In this document: positions 1 through 11,850 of the stretch, piece after piece
Layout: each line of letters begins with the position of its first letter
Numbering within the stretch: the stretch's first letter is position 1
DNA from: Branchiostoma floridae
Taxonomy: Eukaryota; Chordata; Leptocardii; Amphioxiformes; Branchiostomatidae
Direction of reading: 5' to 3'
NCBI RefSeq assembly: GCF_000003815.2
Contig: NC_049979.1
Coordinates: 24,701,881 to 24,765,880, forward strand
DNA: 64,000 nt
Position numbers and translations under genes: made by a program
Notes under the pieces: generated by a model
Told to the model about the DNA's origin: nothing
Database searches by the model: none
Seen by the model: only the letters and a program-made list of their open reading frames with translations

Positions 1-1218
1 TATGTGCAGACTATGAAGATTCTTCACAGCAAGGCACCGCAGTCTTCCCTATCAGAGATACACCAGGTTATCAAAGAAGATCTTGGAAAGGAGCCTGGTG
101 AGATCTTCCGCTGGTTTGATGAGCAGCCTCTCGGGGCTGCCTCACTGGCCCAAGTCCACCAGGCCACACTACAGGACGGCACGTCGGTGGCTGTGAAAGT
201 GCAGCATCCCAAGGTACAACGTCAGTCCAAGCTGGATCTAAATACCATGGAATTACTGGCAAATATCGTAGCCAAGTTGTTTCCAGAGTTTCAGTTTCTG
301 TGGTTGTGTGATGAGGCAAAGAAAAACCTTCCAAAGGAGCTGGACTTCCTTCAAGAGGGTCAGAATTGTGAGAAAGTAGAGAGGATTCTCAAGAAGTATA
401 GCTATCTCAGGGTCCCCAAGATCTATTGGGAGCTTTCTACTGAACGTGTGCTCACTATGGAGTTCTGCCAAGGTGGACAGATCAATGACCTGGAATACAT
501 GCATAACAACAACATCAGCGTCAATGAGGTCACGCGAAACCTGGGAAAGCTTTATAGCGAGATGATCTTTGTTCAGGGTTTCATCCACTGTGATCCGCAC
601 CCTGGGAATGTGCTGGTACGGAAGACTGCAGATTCTGGGACGGAGATTGTACTGTTGGATCATGGTCTGTACCAGACGCTGTCCGATGAATTTCGGCTGG
701 ACTATTCACAACTTTGGCAGGCCATCTTGGCTGCAGATGTGGAAGGCATCAAGGAGTACAGCAAGCGCCTTGGTGCAGGAGAAATGTACGGGCTGCTAGC
801 CTGCATGGTGTCGGCCAGGTCATGGGGTGCGCTGACCAAGGGAATTGACAAGACACCCATCTCTGTGGGCGAGGATGACGAAGTGAAACGATATGCCGCA
901 ACGCTCATTCCACAGATCTCTGACCTCCTCAACCGAGTCCCTCGACAAATGCTACTTCTCTTCAAGACCAACGACCTGTTGAGAGGAATAGAACATGCTT
1001 TGAACTGTCGTGCCAATGCCTCGTCTTTCATCAACATGTCTCGCTGCTGTGTGCTTGCCGTAAGCAACCACCAGCTGGACACCACCACGAAATGGACAGA
1101 ACGATGGAAGATCTTGGTGTCTCGAACAATCACTCTCTGGAAAATTAACCTATATGAATTCTTTTTGTGGTTTACTACCACAGCTTTGATTCGTTGGATG
1201 AGCCAACCAATAAACTGA
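1..1218 (+). CDS. ADCK1: ADCK1-like atypical kinase (aarF domain-containing kinase 1), 3' part
   Basis: The frame is open from the left edge, so the N-terminus, including the family's KxGQ motif, lies outside the window. Counting from codon 4-6, the UbiB/ADCK kinase signatures are an Ala/Ser-rich nucleotide loop (GAASLAQVH, 44-52), the VAVK lysine (K65), ELDF (112-115), the catalytic loop HCDPHPGN (195-202) and the metal-binding LLDHG (D219). Similarity to human ADCK1 as I recall it runs through NMSRCC to the C-terminus, ending at TGA 1216-1218. Members of this family act in mitochondria in lipid and coenzyme Q homeostasis; that is family knowledge. The 1.2 kb carries no intron, which is unusual for an animal gene of this type, so a fused exon or a retrocopy should be considered. 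No frameshift or stop is seen. Confidence 0.93.
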   Translation, partial: YVQTMKILHSKAPQSSLSEIHQVIKEDLGKEPGEIFRWFDEQPLGAASLAQVHQATLQDGTSVAVKVQHPKVQRQSKLDLNTMELLANIVAKLFPEFQFLWLCDEAKKNLPKELDFLQEGQNCEKVERILKKYSYLRVPKIYWELSTERVLTMEFCQGGQINDLEYMHNNNISVNEVTRNLGKLYSEMIFVQGFIHCDPHPGNVLVRKTADSGTEIVLLDHGLYQTLSDEFRLDYSQLWQAILAADVEGIKEYSKRLGAGEMYGLLACMVSARSWGALTKGIDKTPISVGEDDEVKRYAATLIPQISDLLNRVPRQMLLLFKTNDLLRGIEHALNCRANASSFINMSRCCVLAVSNHQLDTTTKWTERWKILVSRTITLWKINLYEFFLWFTTTALIRWMSQPIN

Positions 1219-1492
1219 CTGACGTAGTGACAAGCACTGAGCAAAAAGATCAGGGATGTTTGCCCTTTTCCAGAAAAAGGGATATCGATCATAGAAGTAA
1301 TATTAATATAACAAGACTTTGGGAAATGACACCCAGGGACGGTATTCGACAGCGATCAGACCACTCCTCCTTTTATACCTTTTCTGTGCCTCCCTAGACC
1401 CTAGTGCAGGGCGCTCTGATCTGAGAACTAAGAAAACTACTAAAACTATAATATAGTAAAAGTGAAACTAGTCAAACAGTTGTGAAGGTGGC
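1219..1492 (+). other. ADCK1 3' flank / probable 3' UTR
   Basis: Non-coding, AT-rich sequence follows the stop codon. No close AATAAA is visible; the nearest clear one seen is at 2426-2431, so the transcript end cannot be placed. Confidence 0.35.
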
Positions 1493-1805
1493 ACCAATAT
1501 GGAAGCCACGAGACTCAGTGTAGTTGCCAACCTAGTAAGTCTACCACACTAGTATCACCTTTGCTACACCAGTGCACATATTGAATACAGGAATGAATAC
1601 CTTGTTGGCTGTGATACTGTGTTTATTGCTTTTCTAATGGACAATATTACAATATCTATAGTGGCTATTTTGAAAATCTAGCCATCTTGTTTGTTTTACC
1701 CATCCTGTTTTTTTTGCCCTATCTCTCTATTTTTGCAGTCTGCAGTACTAGTGGATGTCATCCATACAATTTACTTGCTGTGTCCTAAGATGGCACAAAG
1801 ACAAA
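1493..1805 (+). repeat. Dispersed repeat, copy A
   Basis: Shares blocks with 23800-24010, 35290-35510 and 43735-43925. Common parts are an 'ATATGGAA.CCA.GAG.' head, 'AGCCATCTTGTTT', a pyrimidine tract ending in TGCAG, and 'GATGtCATCCATA..ATTTACTTGCTGTGTC'. It is non-coding and unclassified, and its ends are approximate. Confidence 0.6.
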
Positions 1806-4158
1806 ATGGTATTGAGACAGCTCATTGACAAGTAGTTACCTTTAACAATACAAAACCTTATATTGGTGATTTATCTATGTATTTCTGACAAGTCAAGTGG
1901 TTTTCAAATGTTAACTTGAATTTTTCCCAAGGGAAAAGGGACCTGAAATCAGATGTTTTTTCAACAAAAAATTCAGGTTACAAATGGCAAATTATATCAC
2001 AGGGTCACCTTTTTTTTCATGAGAATTTGGTACTGAACATTTTGAAGTTTCTGTAGTGTTTTCCAGCACAAGTTTATATCCACATGTGCAAATTCTTCCC
2101 ACGCAGAATACCCGTTTTCCTAGTAATAATCCAACGTTATAATTTATATAAAACTGTGTCAGCTTTTTTTTAATGTCCTCCTGAAACACTAAAAAATTTG
2201 CAAAATGTTCAAGAATTATGCAGGTCATTGGCTGCCAGTGTCACAATTTTTCTACAGGTACAACTCTCCAAACTGCAGTTAATTTGGCAGAAAATACAAA
2301 CAATATAAGAGCACTTTGACAAAAAAATAGATAGCGATGCACTGTGCTAAATACTTTTCTGAGCAAGGCAACAAGTTGCACCACCTAATATAGTATGGTT
2401 CACTAACTTCTTCAACAAGACTGGCAATAAAAATGTATTATTGCCATGACGACGATTGAGGGTACAACAATACAGCTCAAATCAGAAATAGACTGTAACT
2501 TCCCTGTCGCACTATCCCTAGCACAATATACTAGCCCACCTGTATCATAAAGCTACAGCAAACAGAAATGTACTATCCCCGGCACAGCACAATGGTGACC
2601 TAAATCTTCCACCATTGCATGCCAAAGATACATCTGGAACAGATTTAGGGGGGGGTTGGACTTGCATACCCAGCATACTGTTGTGGAGTGCAAGCATTCT
2701 TGGAAAAATGCCTGTGCAATTCCTAGAATTTTTGCAGACTGAATGCAATATATACCACTTGACGACTCCCCTGAGGCGGCGTCAAAAAAGGTACATACAA
2801 TACATAGCCTATGTTTATTTCAAACTAAAAATCGAGTAACAGGGCTCCTGACTGCGACCAAGTTGGTCGCATATGCGAGTAGAATTCCCCTGATGCGACC
2901 AGATCTGTAACCACAGTCGCACAGTGCGACCTCTTACAATTAATCATCATTTATTTTTTTTATCATCCAGCCAAGTAGAATCTTTGCAGGGAAAGGCTGT
3001 CCCTGCCAGGTGTCAGTTTCTTCCCTTGACAGGGATGGTCAGCAGGGGGGTCACACCTCATTAAGGTCTGCCAAGTGTCTGTACTGTCTTCAATTACATG
3101 TACCAAGGAGGTTTAAAAAATGTTTTTCCACTGGACCTTTATTTATTCCCTTTGTGAGTTTGTCCAAACAGATAGGGAAATTTGAGAGTATACATGATAT
3201 ATATATATATATATTGGTTTGGCCAAGGAGATTTCATGTATAGGAAGTAACCTCCTTGGTATAGTAGGGTATGGTACAGAGTCCTCCCTAGAGGATGGAA
3301 TAACGGCGGCCCTCCACTATACTCCTAGGCCAGCTCCACTATACTAGTTTTGAAATTTAGTGTGTTTCTTCCCCATTTCCTTGGTTAGTTTTGCTAAAAT
3401 TAATGAAGATTCACAGATTTTTGTGCCAAGTGGCATCACTTTTCCAGTGGGCATTGTCTGCAAAAACTTGTGAACGGGTGATGATCAACACAAAAGGAAT
3501 CACTTTGATATATTATACTTGTAGTATTTGACACCCTCTGTCATTGCAAAATTAACCCATTTTCATGAAAATGCAGCATGTTGGTTCTGGTTATTTTTGC
3601 CAGCACCTCCACTGTACTAAAAAATTCTGGGGAAAACCCTGGTATATGGTATGACAGCATGATAAGTGGAGGGTCCAGTAGGCAGTAACAAAACTTTTGT
3701 AACATGACTTTTTAGACAACAATGTTGCAGCCCCTGAGACAGTGAACAAGTAGGCCTTTATAAAAAAATGGTAGGGTGGAAAGAAAACATTCTTGAGATA
3801 CGATCTTGGTGTTGGAGAGCGGCCTGCACTATTTCCATTTTCAGTTCAATTTCACCCATTTTGTAACACACTTGTACTTTTATACTTATTTGTGTTTTTT
3901 TTTTCAATTTAAATGGTAATTTGGGATTAATCAGTTATTTTCCATTGTTCTTACAATAAGAAGGCATAATTACTTTTTTATCTGTGTAACTTGGTTTCAG
4001 TATTGAATTCATTTTGATAATCCTTATGTTGCAAGTTTGATTAACTCATTTTTTGGACATCTAAAACTTGTTCGTCAACAGTCATGCCTGACAAGACTGG
4101 AGGTACAAGAGTTGAGTCTGAATAAAGCAGCCGGCCATAGCAAAAAAACTTTTGTCCT
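1806..4158. other. Intergenic, no gene seen
   Basis: No convincing exon. Small features are a near-perfect palindrome at 2854-2870 (gcgaccaa-g-ttggtcgc) followed by two degenerate copies of 'tgcgacc' to 2933, a G run near 2648-2656, and an (AT)n tract at about 3197-3215 next to 'ggccaaggag'. That last motif recurs at ends of the dispersed family described at 18338. Confidence 0.5.
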
Positions 4159-4328
4159 CGTGGACGCTTCTGACCGGGTTTCACATCGTTAAGAGGCGAC
4201 ATCTGGTCTGGAGTCGTCCACGTGCTCTCATTAACCACCTGTACATCCTCACCTGTCCATGCAACCTTTTTATACGCTTCAGAGCATGTATTTTCTATCT
4301 GTTGAATCTACGCCAGAGAGGTAGGACG
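4159..4328 (+). repeat. Copy of the foldback-arm sequence
   Basis: Nearly identical to 6509-6675, and its second half is inverted at 8160-8252. It opens with an imperfect stem, 'cgtggacg' pairing with 'cgtccacg' about 50 bp later. It shows the arm sequence exists outside the inverted pair. Confidence 0.75.
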
Positions 4329-4624
4329 GAGGTAGTGGTTCGCTTGGTCTCGTCGCTAACCGCCAGCCTAACCCGCCCAACATCCCCAGCGCCCGGCTAT
4401 GGCTTTACCCCTTGCGCCAGCGATAGCTCAGATACCCCGATAAGACTACATTTAGCCTCTGCAGGGCCAGCAACTTCAGGAACCCACAAGAACAGGACCA
4501 GTCCTCATGGTTGAGCGGGTGTAGCGCTTTGGAAGGTTTGGAAGGCTTGTTATCAGTGTTTGTGCTTTGGTAGTCTCACTTTGTAGGAGCGCTTTCTGAG
4601 TCAGAAGCAGCTGTTTATTTCGAG

Positions 4625-5455
4625 TTACACGTTTGGTTAGTACGTGGTGTCTGCACAGCGTAATGAGTTTATCTCGATTACCGTGATTGGTGGAGGGTGT
4701 TCCCACGGTGTAACATTTGTTAATGTTGGTTCAGTGAAGGGTGTTCTCGCTGCATTACACATTCTGCTATGTTGTCACTGCCCATGATATTCTCGGTTTT
4801 ACACATGTATTATGTTTGATCAGTGGATGGTGTTCGAAGCATGTTCATATTCAAATTTGGTGTTAACTTCGTTGCATGCTGGATTGTAGACTAGTGGATG
4901 GTATTCCCGCTGTGAATTGCGTTCTGACTTCAGCATGGCTTACTGTGTTACACGTTGATCAGTGGAGGGTGTTCCCACTGCGAAGTATGTTCATATTCAA
5001 ATTTGGTGTTTACTTCGTTGCACGTTTGATTTAGTGGATGGTGTTCCCGCTGCGAGCTACGTTTTTTCTTCATCATGGTTTTTTACTGCATTGCAAGTTT
5101 GATAAGTGGACGGTGTTGCCATGATAAGTGGATGGTGTTCCCGCTGCGAATTATGATTTTTATTCTGCATAGCTGTCTTGTTGCTTTACATATTGATCCG
5201 TAGACGTTGTTCTCACTGCAAAATACGTTATGTTCGCTGTGTTATGTTCAGCATTGGTGTATGCTGCGTTACACATTTGTTCTGTAGATGGTGTTTGCGT
5301 GTTTTTACATGCTGTTGTTTGATCAGCGGAGGGTGTTCCCACTGCGAATACGCGTTTATGTTCGTTGTGTTCAATGATGTTTAGCACCGGTGTATACTGC
5401 GATACACGTTTGATCAGTGCATGGTGTTCGCACTGCGTATAACACGTTTGCGTAA
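4625..5455 (+). repeat. Diverged tandem satellite array
   Basis: At least ten degenerate units built around 'gtttgatcagtgga.ggtgttccc.ctgcgaa', spaced roughly 60-130 bp, often followed by 'ttcatattcaaatttggtgtt' or 'ttatgttcg'. Open frames across it are by-products of the repeat. Confidence 0.75.
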
Positions 5456-6508
5456 CAGCGATGGTATCCATTTGTGTTGCACAAGGTCTCCGGAAGGAGT
5501 GGTTTTCTGATGGCCATCGGCTCCGTTGATCTGACATGTGAGGTGTACACTTCCTGCCTTTTCTTCTGCGTTAGCTTCAGCTAGTTAGTGCACGTCTGGG
5601 TTGATTTGTTGTTTTATTTCGACCAGGTTTATTTTCATCACATTTGAGGCATCCACTCCTCTCAGTCTCGCTACGGGCAACGGGGATACTTCCTTACATA
5701 CATCCTCCTACATTGGTAGGCCCCCAACCAGGGGTTGTTGCTCGTCCCAGGGCTGACCTTGGATGGATCCTGATTGTGTCGTCAGTATGGTTTAGCATTG
5801 CATTGTCACTTTGCTTTATATTTCCTGTAGGCTGGCAGACGCTTGTAGGTATCACTGGTTGAAGACAGCGGCGTTTTCGTTGGACTGTAGAGGCCTTTTG
5901 TCCGCTTTTGTAGCAGTTCTATGACAATTCAACTGTGTCCATGTTAAGGGTCAGCCTTGGGACGGCTTCAACCTTTGACATGAGTGTTGACTGTTTTAAC
6001 TTGTGATTCAGGCGTTTACAGTAGGTTTGGGAACAAGGCAGGGATTAAGACATTTGGTGATTAAAGAAAGCTGAAGAACAAGAAGAGGCAGTTTGATTCA
6101 CGGACAGACTGTTTGTTACCTTGTTTGTAAACGATTAATAGCGGCATTCCGAGGAGAAGATAAGCGGAAGGGTGTCATTGGACATTGGATGTTGCCATAT
6201 CGGTACACGATGAAGCCGTTTATCATCGTATTCTTGGGAAGATTAACGTAAGCACGATGTGTGTTAACAATTCCTGGTTTAGGTATGGGGGAAAGGAATG
6301 AGGTTTGGGGAAGGAATGAGGTTTGGGGAAGTTGAAAGATGGGGATGTCAGGAGTTGGTGAGATGCAGAAAGGGAAGGGCAGTTGAAGATAGACCGAGAT
6401 TATGTGCACGGAGGTGGGACCACGGAGAACTTTTCTGCCCATACCTTAACCTTCTGCCGGAGTTTCACCTGGGATCGCTGTGGATAATGTACTATTCTAA
6501 GTGAGACA
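5456..6508. other. Unclassified intergenic DNA
   Basis: No recognisable gene. It contains a short tandem duplication of 'ggaatgaggtttgggga' at about 6294-6330. It sits between two copies of the same arm sequence (4159 and 6509) and could be the interior of a larger element, but no protein signature supports that. Confidence 0.35.
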
Positions 6509-6572
6509 CGTGGACGCTTCTGACCGGGTTTCGCATCGTTAAGAGGCGACATCTGGTCTGGAGTCGTCCACG

Positions 6573-7090
6573 TGCTCTCATTAACCCACCTGTACATCCT
6601 CACCTGTCCATACAACCTTTTTATACGCTTCAGAGCATGTATTTCCTATCTGTGGAATCTACGCCGGAGAGGTCGAAGGAGGTGGATGGTGAGCGTTAGA
6701 GGAGGAGAGACATTCGTGTGGGACTGACTTGTGGGTGATTTGTTGGTTATGTCGAGTTTATGGTGCCCTGCCCAACATCCACAGGGGGAGGTCGTTCCAG
6801 CCGTGGGCAGCGGGCATGTGTATCATAGGCTGGCCATTGCTGGGAGATGTGTTGTACAAGAGATGCGAGGAGGTTAAGTTACATCCGTGAAAAGCCTACC
6901 CACCCACCCTCTTTCTTTTCTTTTCAGAGAGACCGTTCAGTGACCCTTCAGGCGACACTCCGGACTTCATACAAACAATATATTCGTCCGCCGCTAGTTG
7001 TAAAGTTTCAGAAACGCCGATGAGAGCATGACTTGAATTGTATTTCAGATTATTTTACACTTTTGCCTACTAGTACGTAGAATTTGAAAT
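6573..7090 (+). repeat. Left arm of a 518-bp inverted repeat
   Basis: Reads as the reverse complement of 7735-8252 with only scattered mismatches. Both arms are 518 bp. The arm ends inside the perfect palindrome at 7081-7156. No target-site duplication was identified. Confidence 0.85.
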
Positions 7091-7156
7091 TTTGAACCTC
7101 TAAAACGCCATTTCCTCATGAGGAAATGGCGTTTTAGAGGTTCAAAATTTCAAATT
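7081..7156. repeat. Perfect 76-bp palindrome
   Basis: Positions 7081-7118 are the exact reverse complement of 7119-7156, centred on 'tcatga', with no loop. It lies at the inner end of the left arm and immediately before a direct copy of part of that arm. Confidence 0.95.
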
Positions 7157-7166
7157 TTCAACTGTT

Positions 7167-7279
7167 GAGGTTAAGTTACATCCGTGAAAAGCCTACCCAC
7201 CCGCCCTCTTTCTTTTCTTTTCAGAGAGACCGTTCAGTGACCCTTCAGGCGACACTCCGGACTTCATACAAACAATAAT
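7167..7279 (+). repeat. Direct duplicate of part of the left arm
   Basis: Repeats 6869-6981 in the same orientation, from 'gaggttaagttacatcc' to 'cttcatacaaacaata'. With the palindrome and the following gap it suggests a foldback rearrangement or a mis-assembled hairpin. Confidence 0.85.
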
Positions 7280-7341
7280 TCTCCGCCGCAGTGAATTGGT
7301 ATCCTTCCCGAAAAAGAGAATTAAAGCAAGGGCCTCGGATC

Positions 7342-7441
7342 NNNNNNNNNNNNNNNNNNNNNNNNNNNNNNNNNNNNNNNNNNNNNNNNNNNNNNNNNNN
7401 NNNNNNNNNNNNNNNNNNNNNNNNNNNNNNNNNNNNNNNNN
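7342..7441. other. Assembly gap of 100 N
   Basis: Exactly 100 undetermined bases, so probably a placeholder of arbitrary length. It lies between inverted arms, where assembly commonly fails. Confidence 0.99.
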
Positions 7442-7734
7442 TTCAAACGTGCAACCAAGGAAACCCCCGATTTGGAATTTGAACAATATTTGCAGGGGGA
7501 CCACCTCCCATTGATCAGCGTGTAACCCAGTAAGCCATGTTGGGGTCAGATCGCAATTCCCAGCGGGGAATTCCTTCGCCTAGTGTACATCCCAGCATGC
7601 TAGGAAGTTATCGCCAAATTGGGGTTTGAACTTGCTTAGATCCCCATCCGCGGATCAGAGTAATAGCAACTTGGAACCTGAGAATATCGGAGGCTTCTAC
7701 ACCAGAACGGCAGCAGGCAGTTTCGGGGTTCACC

Positions 7735-8252
7735 ATTTCAAATTCTACGTACTAGTAGGCAAAAGTGTAAAATAATCTGAAATACAATTCAAGTCATGCT
7801 CTCATCGGCGTTTCTGAAACTTGACAACTAGCGGCGGACGAATATATTGTTTGTATGAAGTCCGGAGTGTCGCCTAAAGGGTCACTGAACGGTCTCTCTG
7901 AAAAGAAAAGAAAGAGGACGGGTGGGTAGGCTTTTCACGGATGTAACTTAACCTCCTCGCATCTCTTGTACAACACATCTCCCAGCTATGGCCAGCCTAT
8001 GATACACATGCCTGCTGCCCGCGGCTGGAACGACCTCCCCCTGTGGATGTTGGGCAGGGCACCATAAACTCGACATAACCAACAAATCACCCACAAGTCA
8101 GTCCCACACGAATGTCTCTCCTCCTCTAACGCTCACCATCCACCTCCTTCGACCTCTCCGGCGTAGGTTCCACAGATAGGAAATACATGCTCTGAAGCGT
8201 ATAAAAAGGTTGTATGGACAGGTGAGGATGTACAGGTGGGTTAATGAGAGCA
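7735..8252 (-). repeat. Right arm of the 518-bp inverted repeat
   Basis: Inverted partner of 6573-7090. The interior (7442-7734) is unique in the window and has no coding signature, so this resembles a non-autonomous foldback element rather than an autonomous transposon. Confidence 0.85.
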
Positions 8253-8254
8253 GG

Positions 8255-8910
8255 TGGTTCCTGCGTTTTGAGGGGCAAATTTTGCTGCCAGACTAAGCAA
8301 AGTTTGATGGAAATTCTGTTAGAAAAACATATGGTTATAGCGAGGGCAAAGTGCCCCAAAAATATTTTCACAATTTCGAGTACCGAAGGTGCGAGCTGTC
8401 GCAAGGTTGGTCTGGGGAAATTTCGCGAAATCTGCACCCTCTGAGACGCCATTTTCTGTATTTTTAGGGACAAATTTTGCTGGCAGACTATGCTAAATCT
8501 AATGCCATTTTGGTCAAAGAAAGAGATGTTTGAGGGCGATGACACACACAAATTTTCACCATGTCGTTGTGAGCACCCGACGCGCAAGTCATCGCTAGGG
8601 AGGTCCAGAGAAAATTTTGAAATCTTTACCGTCTGAAACGTCATTTCCTGCATTTGGGGACCACATTCTGCTTGTAAACTTTAAGCTAATTATAATAGTA
8701 AAATTTCTATTAGTTTAAAAGATTTTTGAGAGCGACACTCCCGCAGCATATTGTCTGACAAAGACGCGGGCCGTCACAAAGGAGGTCTGGCGAAATTTTG
8801 AAATTGGGACTCTGAAAAGCCATTTCTTGCATTTCAGGGATAGATTTTGCCGTTAGACTAGCTTGATTTAATGAAATTTCCATCATTGAAAAAATACACA
8901 AGGTTTCAGC
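8255..8910 (+). repeat. Tandem array of ~190-bp units
   Basis: Three and a half diverged units. Each starts near 'gccatttc.tgcattt.aggga.a.attttgc' and includes 'gaggtctgg.gaaattttgaaat'. Unit starts are near 8260, 8448, 8640 and 8820. The array ends at a C-rich run (about 8920-8936). Confidence 0.75.
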
Positions 8911-9104
8911 ATGGCCCATCCCCCCCCCCCCCCCCAACATGCCCCCCTGTGCTGCCGCCACTGTACATGTACATTGTAGTCTTGTTTTTGATGCAAAAGC
9001 TCCTCCTATCATTATTATATATACTGTAGACTCTATCCTTTTGAAGAACTTAATAACCTTCAAAACTGAAAGTGGATGGTAAAGTGTGTGGGGTTCAAGC
9101 GTAA

Positions 9105-9950
9105 AGGGGCATTCCACTCCAGAAGCGAGTGTTATTTTCTGATAGATTATATTTTTTCGGATGCCAAAAAATCAACTTTTCACAATGTTGTATTATTACC
9201 CAATTTGTCTTTTAGACAAAAATCCTTTCCTAAATCCAAGTACCCCCATCTAAGGTACTGCGCGGTATATGATTTTGCCAGCATAGCTGACTTCCATAGC
9301 ACTTTCTTGCTAACCATAGTCAGGATAAGCTTGACAGAGAGCAGTCACACATTTAGGGAGGAAAAAATGGGAGATACAAAAAAGTTTAAGTTGAAAGCAG
9401 GTCAATGTAAAATGGCGGCACAAAACTTATTGTATGACCGACGTCGTGGACAATTTCTCGCTTATGGGAGGGTCTCTAAGCGAACAGCAGTAGAGTGATG
9501 ATCAGACAGTTTAGGAAGGTACACAAAAATTTTGAAGACAAGGGACCCTTAGAATACAGAGGTTTGGCCACATTTTATGGACTATTCTGCTATTTTTATA
9601 CATGGACAAATTACTACAGAATGACCCATAAATGATAGTTGAAACGTATTGGCTGGCAGTTCTGATGACGTTTGTGCACACAGTTATTCCACTCAAAAAG
9701 TAGTCTTAAAACAGTATTATATAGTATCGAAATCTATACCTGTTCCCATGGTCTAAGTCGCATCTTCCCCTACCAATGCTCAATTATAAAAGGGTCCTCA
9801 GGGTAATTGAAGAACTTGTTCGCTACACTCATTGTTTACCCTGCGATTTGGCTTCAACTTATGTTAAATTTAACCAAACAAACTTAATTCAAGCATAACC
9901 ATTCACTCTCTGAGGAATTATGATACCCGCTTCTGGAGTGGAATGCTCCT
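9105..9950. mobile_element. Non-autonomous DNA element with ~25-bp TIRs
   Basis: Ends are inverted: 'aggggcattccactccagaa' at 9105 and its complement, ending 'ggaatgctcct', at 9950. No transposase was recognised; the frame at 9076-9498 is anonymous. No target-site duplication is evident. A related internal stretch lies at 55955-56155. Confidence 0.7.
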
Positions 9951-10215
9951 CTTACTAAAACAGTCATAGAGCCATACTTTTGGTTGTTGCCTTTGGCAAG
10001 AATGCTATATGTTTTCAGTTGCGCGATGGATTTTAGGTCTGTATGTACAGTGTAGGTTAGCAGCTTATAACTCTAGAAGCTGTGAATGGATCTGAATAGG
10101 TGTGTAGCAATTGTGGAATAGAAGCCTTAGAAGGGCAAGTTTGAAAATGCTTGAATATAAGTTAACTTTATCTATGACGGTAGTAAACATTATGTTACAA
10201 TTTTAAAACCCATAT

Positions 10216-10254
<39 letters not shown>

Positions 10255-10463
10255 TTTGTGTATGGATATAGGGTTTTAGAATTGTAACGAAGTTTAAAAT
10301 TGGTTTACCTGGCATTTTCCTACGGTAGTACAGCTTGCAGGCTTTGTATTTTTGTGTGTTTGTAGACAACATAACTTAAGAAGCTGTGAATGGATTTTCA
10401 TGATATTTGATTGGTGATTAGCTGCTGTGAACTTACTACTTGTTACTTGATAAGGTCTCCTCG
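9951..10463. other. Intergenic with an (AT)n microsatellite
   Basis: (AT)n occupies about 10219-10250. Two similar stretches, near 10060 and 10370 ('aagctgtgaatggat'), resemble an internal motif of the dispersed families. Confidence 0.5.
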
Positions 10464-10850
10464 TCACGAGTGGCCTGCATCCAGGAATTTACGTCTCTTG
10501 CGTACCATCCTTCGCCATTCCAGGCGGTTCTGGGCCATCTTTTCTGTGTCGCACAGCTTAAGGTTGTTTCCCGTGGTTATTCTGGCATCTTCAAGGGCAA
10601 TGTTGAGCCATGACTTCCTTGGGTCTCCCCCTGGATCTTTTACCAAAATTTGGGTCTCAGTCCAGGAGGAATCTGGGCAGTCTTTCTTAAGGCATCCTTA
10701 AGACGTGGCCCAGCCACCTGAGTCTGCTGGCTTCTACAACAGCTTCAATGTTCGTTGTTTCTGTAACACTTACATGTATGTTGGAGACATGATGAAACCA
10801 TCTAACACGTCTATCCACACTTCAATTTCTAATCTGTTGATTCTAGGTTT
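10464..10850 (-). mobile_element. LINE ORF C-terminal remnant
   Basis: On the minus strand, interrupted frames read RLRWLGHVLRMP, then PRKSWLNIALEDAR, then MAQNRLEWRRMVRK. This is the usual C-terminal end of one group of endonuclease-RT non-LTR retrotransposons. Several frame changes show it is dead. Confidence 0.8.
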
Positions 10851-10884
10851 CTCCATTTAAGGTCTCATTGATGTATTACTCTGA

Positions 10885-11345
10885 GTGGGTACCCTAAAAT
10901 AGATCCGAGCCAAAAACTGAACAGCTGCATGGACGCATGTTTTTAGCGGTGAGATTCCCTTTTGGTCAGCCGAACTGATATCAAAAGTTAGATGGTGAAA
11001 GCTTGCTTGTAAATGAAGAAATTAGCGGGTTAAGTTAGACAGCCGCGCGCTAGGTCGGAGGTACACAGTCCTGGGTTCTGAGTGGTGTAGTTGTACGCTA
11101 GCAGGGAAAAAGGGCCTTTTGCGGGGATTGACTAATTGTAGCTTGTAATTGCTATAAACAACAAACCTATGGATTCTAGTCATTGGCAATTTTTTTCCAT
11201 TATATAGAGTAAATGTGCTCAACATAGAAGGAAAAATCTGCTGACATTTCATGTAGCTTCACTATAAACGTGACCATGTAAAATACGAATTATAACATAG
11301 AAGTCTATGGAAAGAAGAAACTCATCAATGAGACTTTAACGCAAC
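10885..11345 (+). repeat. Dispersed ~430-bp repeat, copy 1
   Basis: Diverged direct copy of 13140-13560. Shared landmarks are 'taccctaaaa', 'gctgca.g.atgcgtgtt.ttagcggtg', 'gctaggtcggaggtacaca' and a 'tcat.aatgaga' end. Non-coding. Confidence 0.7.
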
Positions 11346-11850
11346 ATGGTACAATGGCAGGGCTCGAAATACTTTTTTTCTGCATACCTGCACCAGGCAA
11401 ATTTGATTGAACTTAGGAAGTATGGATCATACTAGAATTATTCAGGAACCATTGCTATGTTTTCTTTTACACTTAACAGTCAATGCAGCTAATAACAATC
11501 CATATACACCATATACACATCTCACTCACACACAGTCACTCTCCAAAAGTTGAAATGGTGGAAAATCATATGCAAGTTATGTATAAAACCCTGAGTACAT
11601 GAACCAGTGCAGGTTAGGTGCAGGTAGATAACCAGAAATACCTGCACAGCTCCAATTTTACCTGCACTAACCTGCATATGCAGGTGGGATTTCAAGCCCT
11701 GTATATCCAGGAGTGAATGGGAGTTTGAGATACCATGCAATTGACCGAAGTGTGCAGTTTTTCGCACTTAAATGGTTACTATTTGCATTCCACAATGACA
11801 AGCAACTGATAGAATTGCTGACACGTAATACTGTATTGGTCCTTTCTCAG

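Noticed and set aside
9076-9498. 140-codon plus-strand frame
   Set aside because: Lies across the TIR of a non-autonomous element and matches no family; composition is not coding-like.
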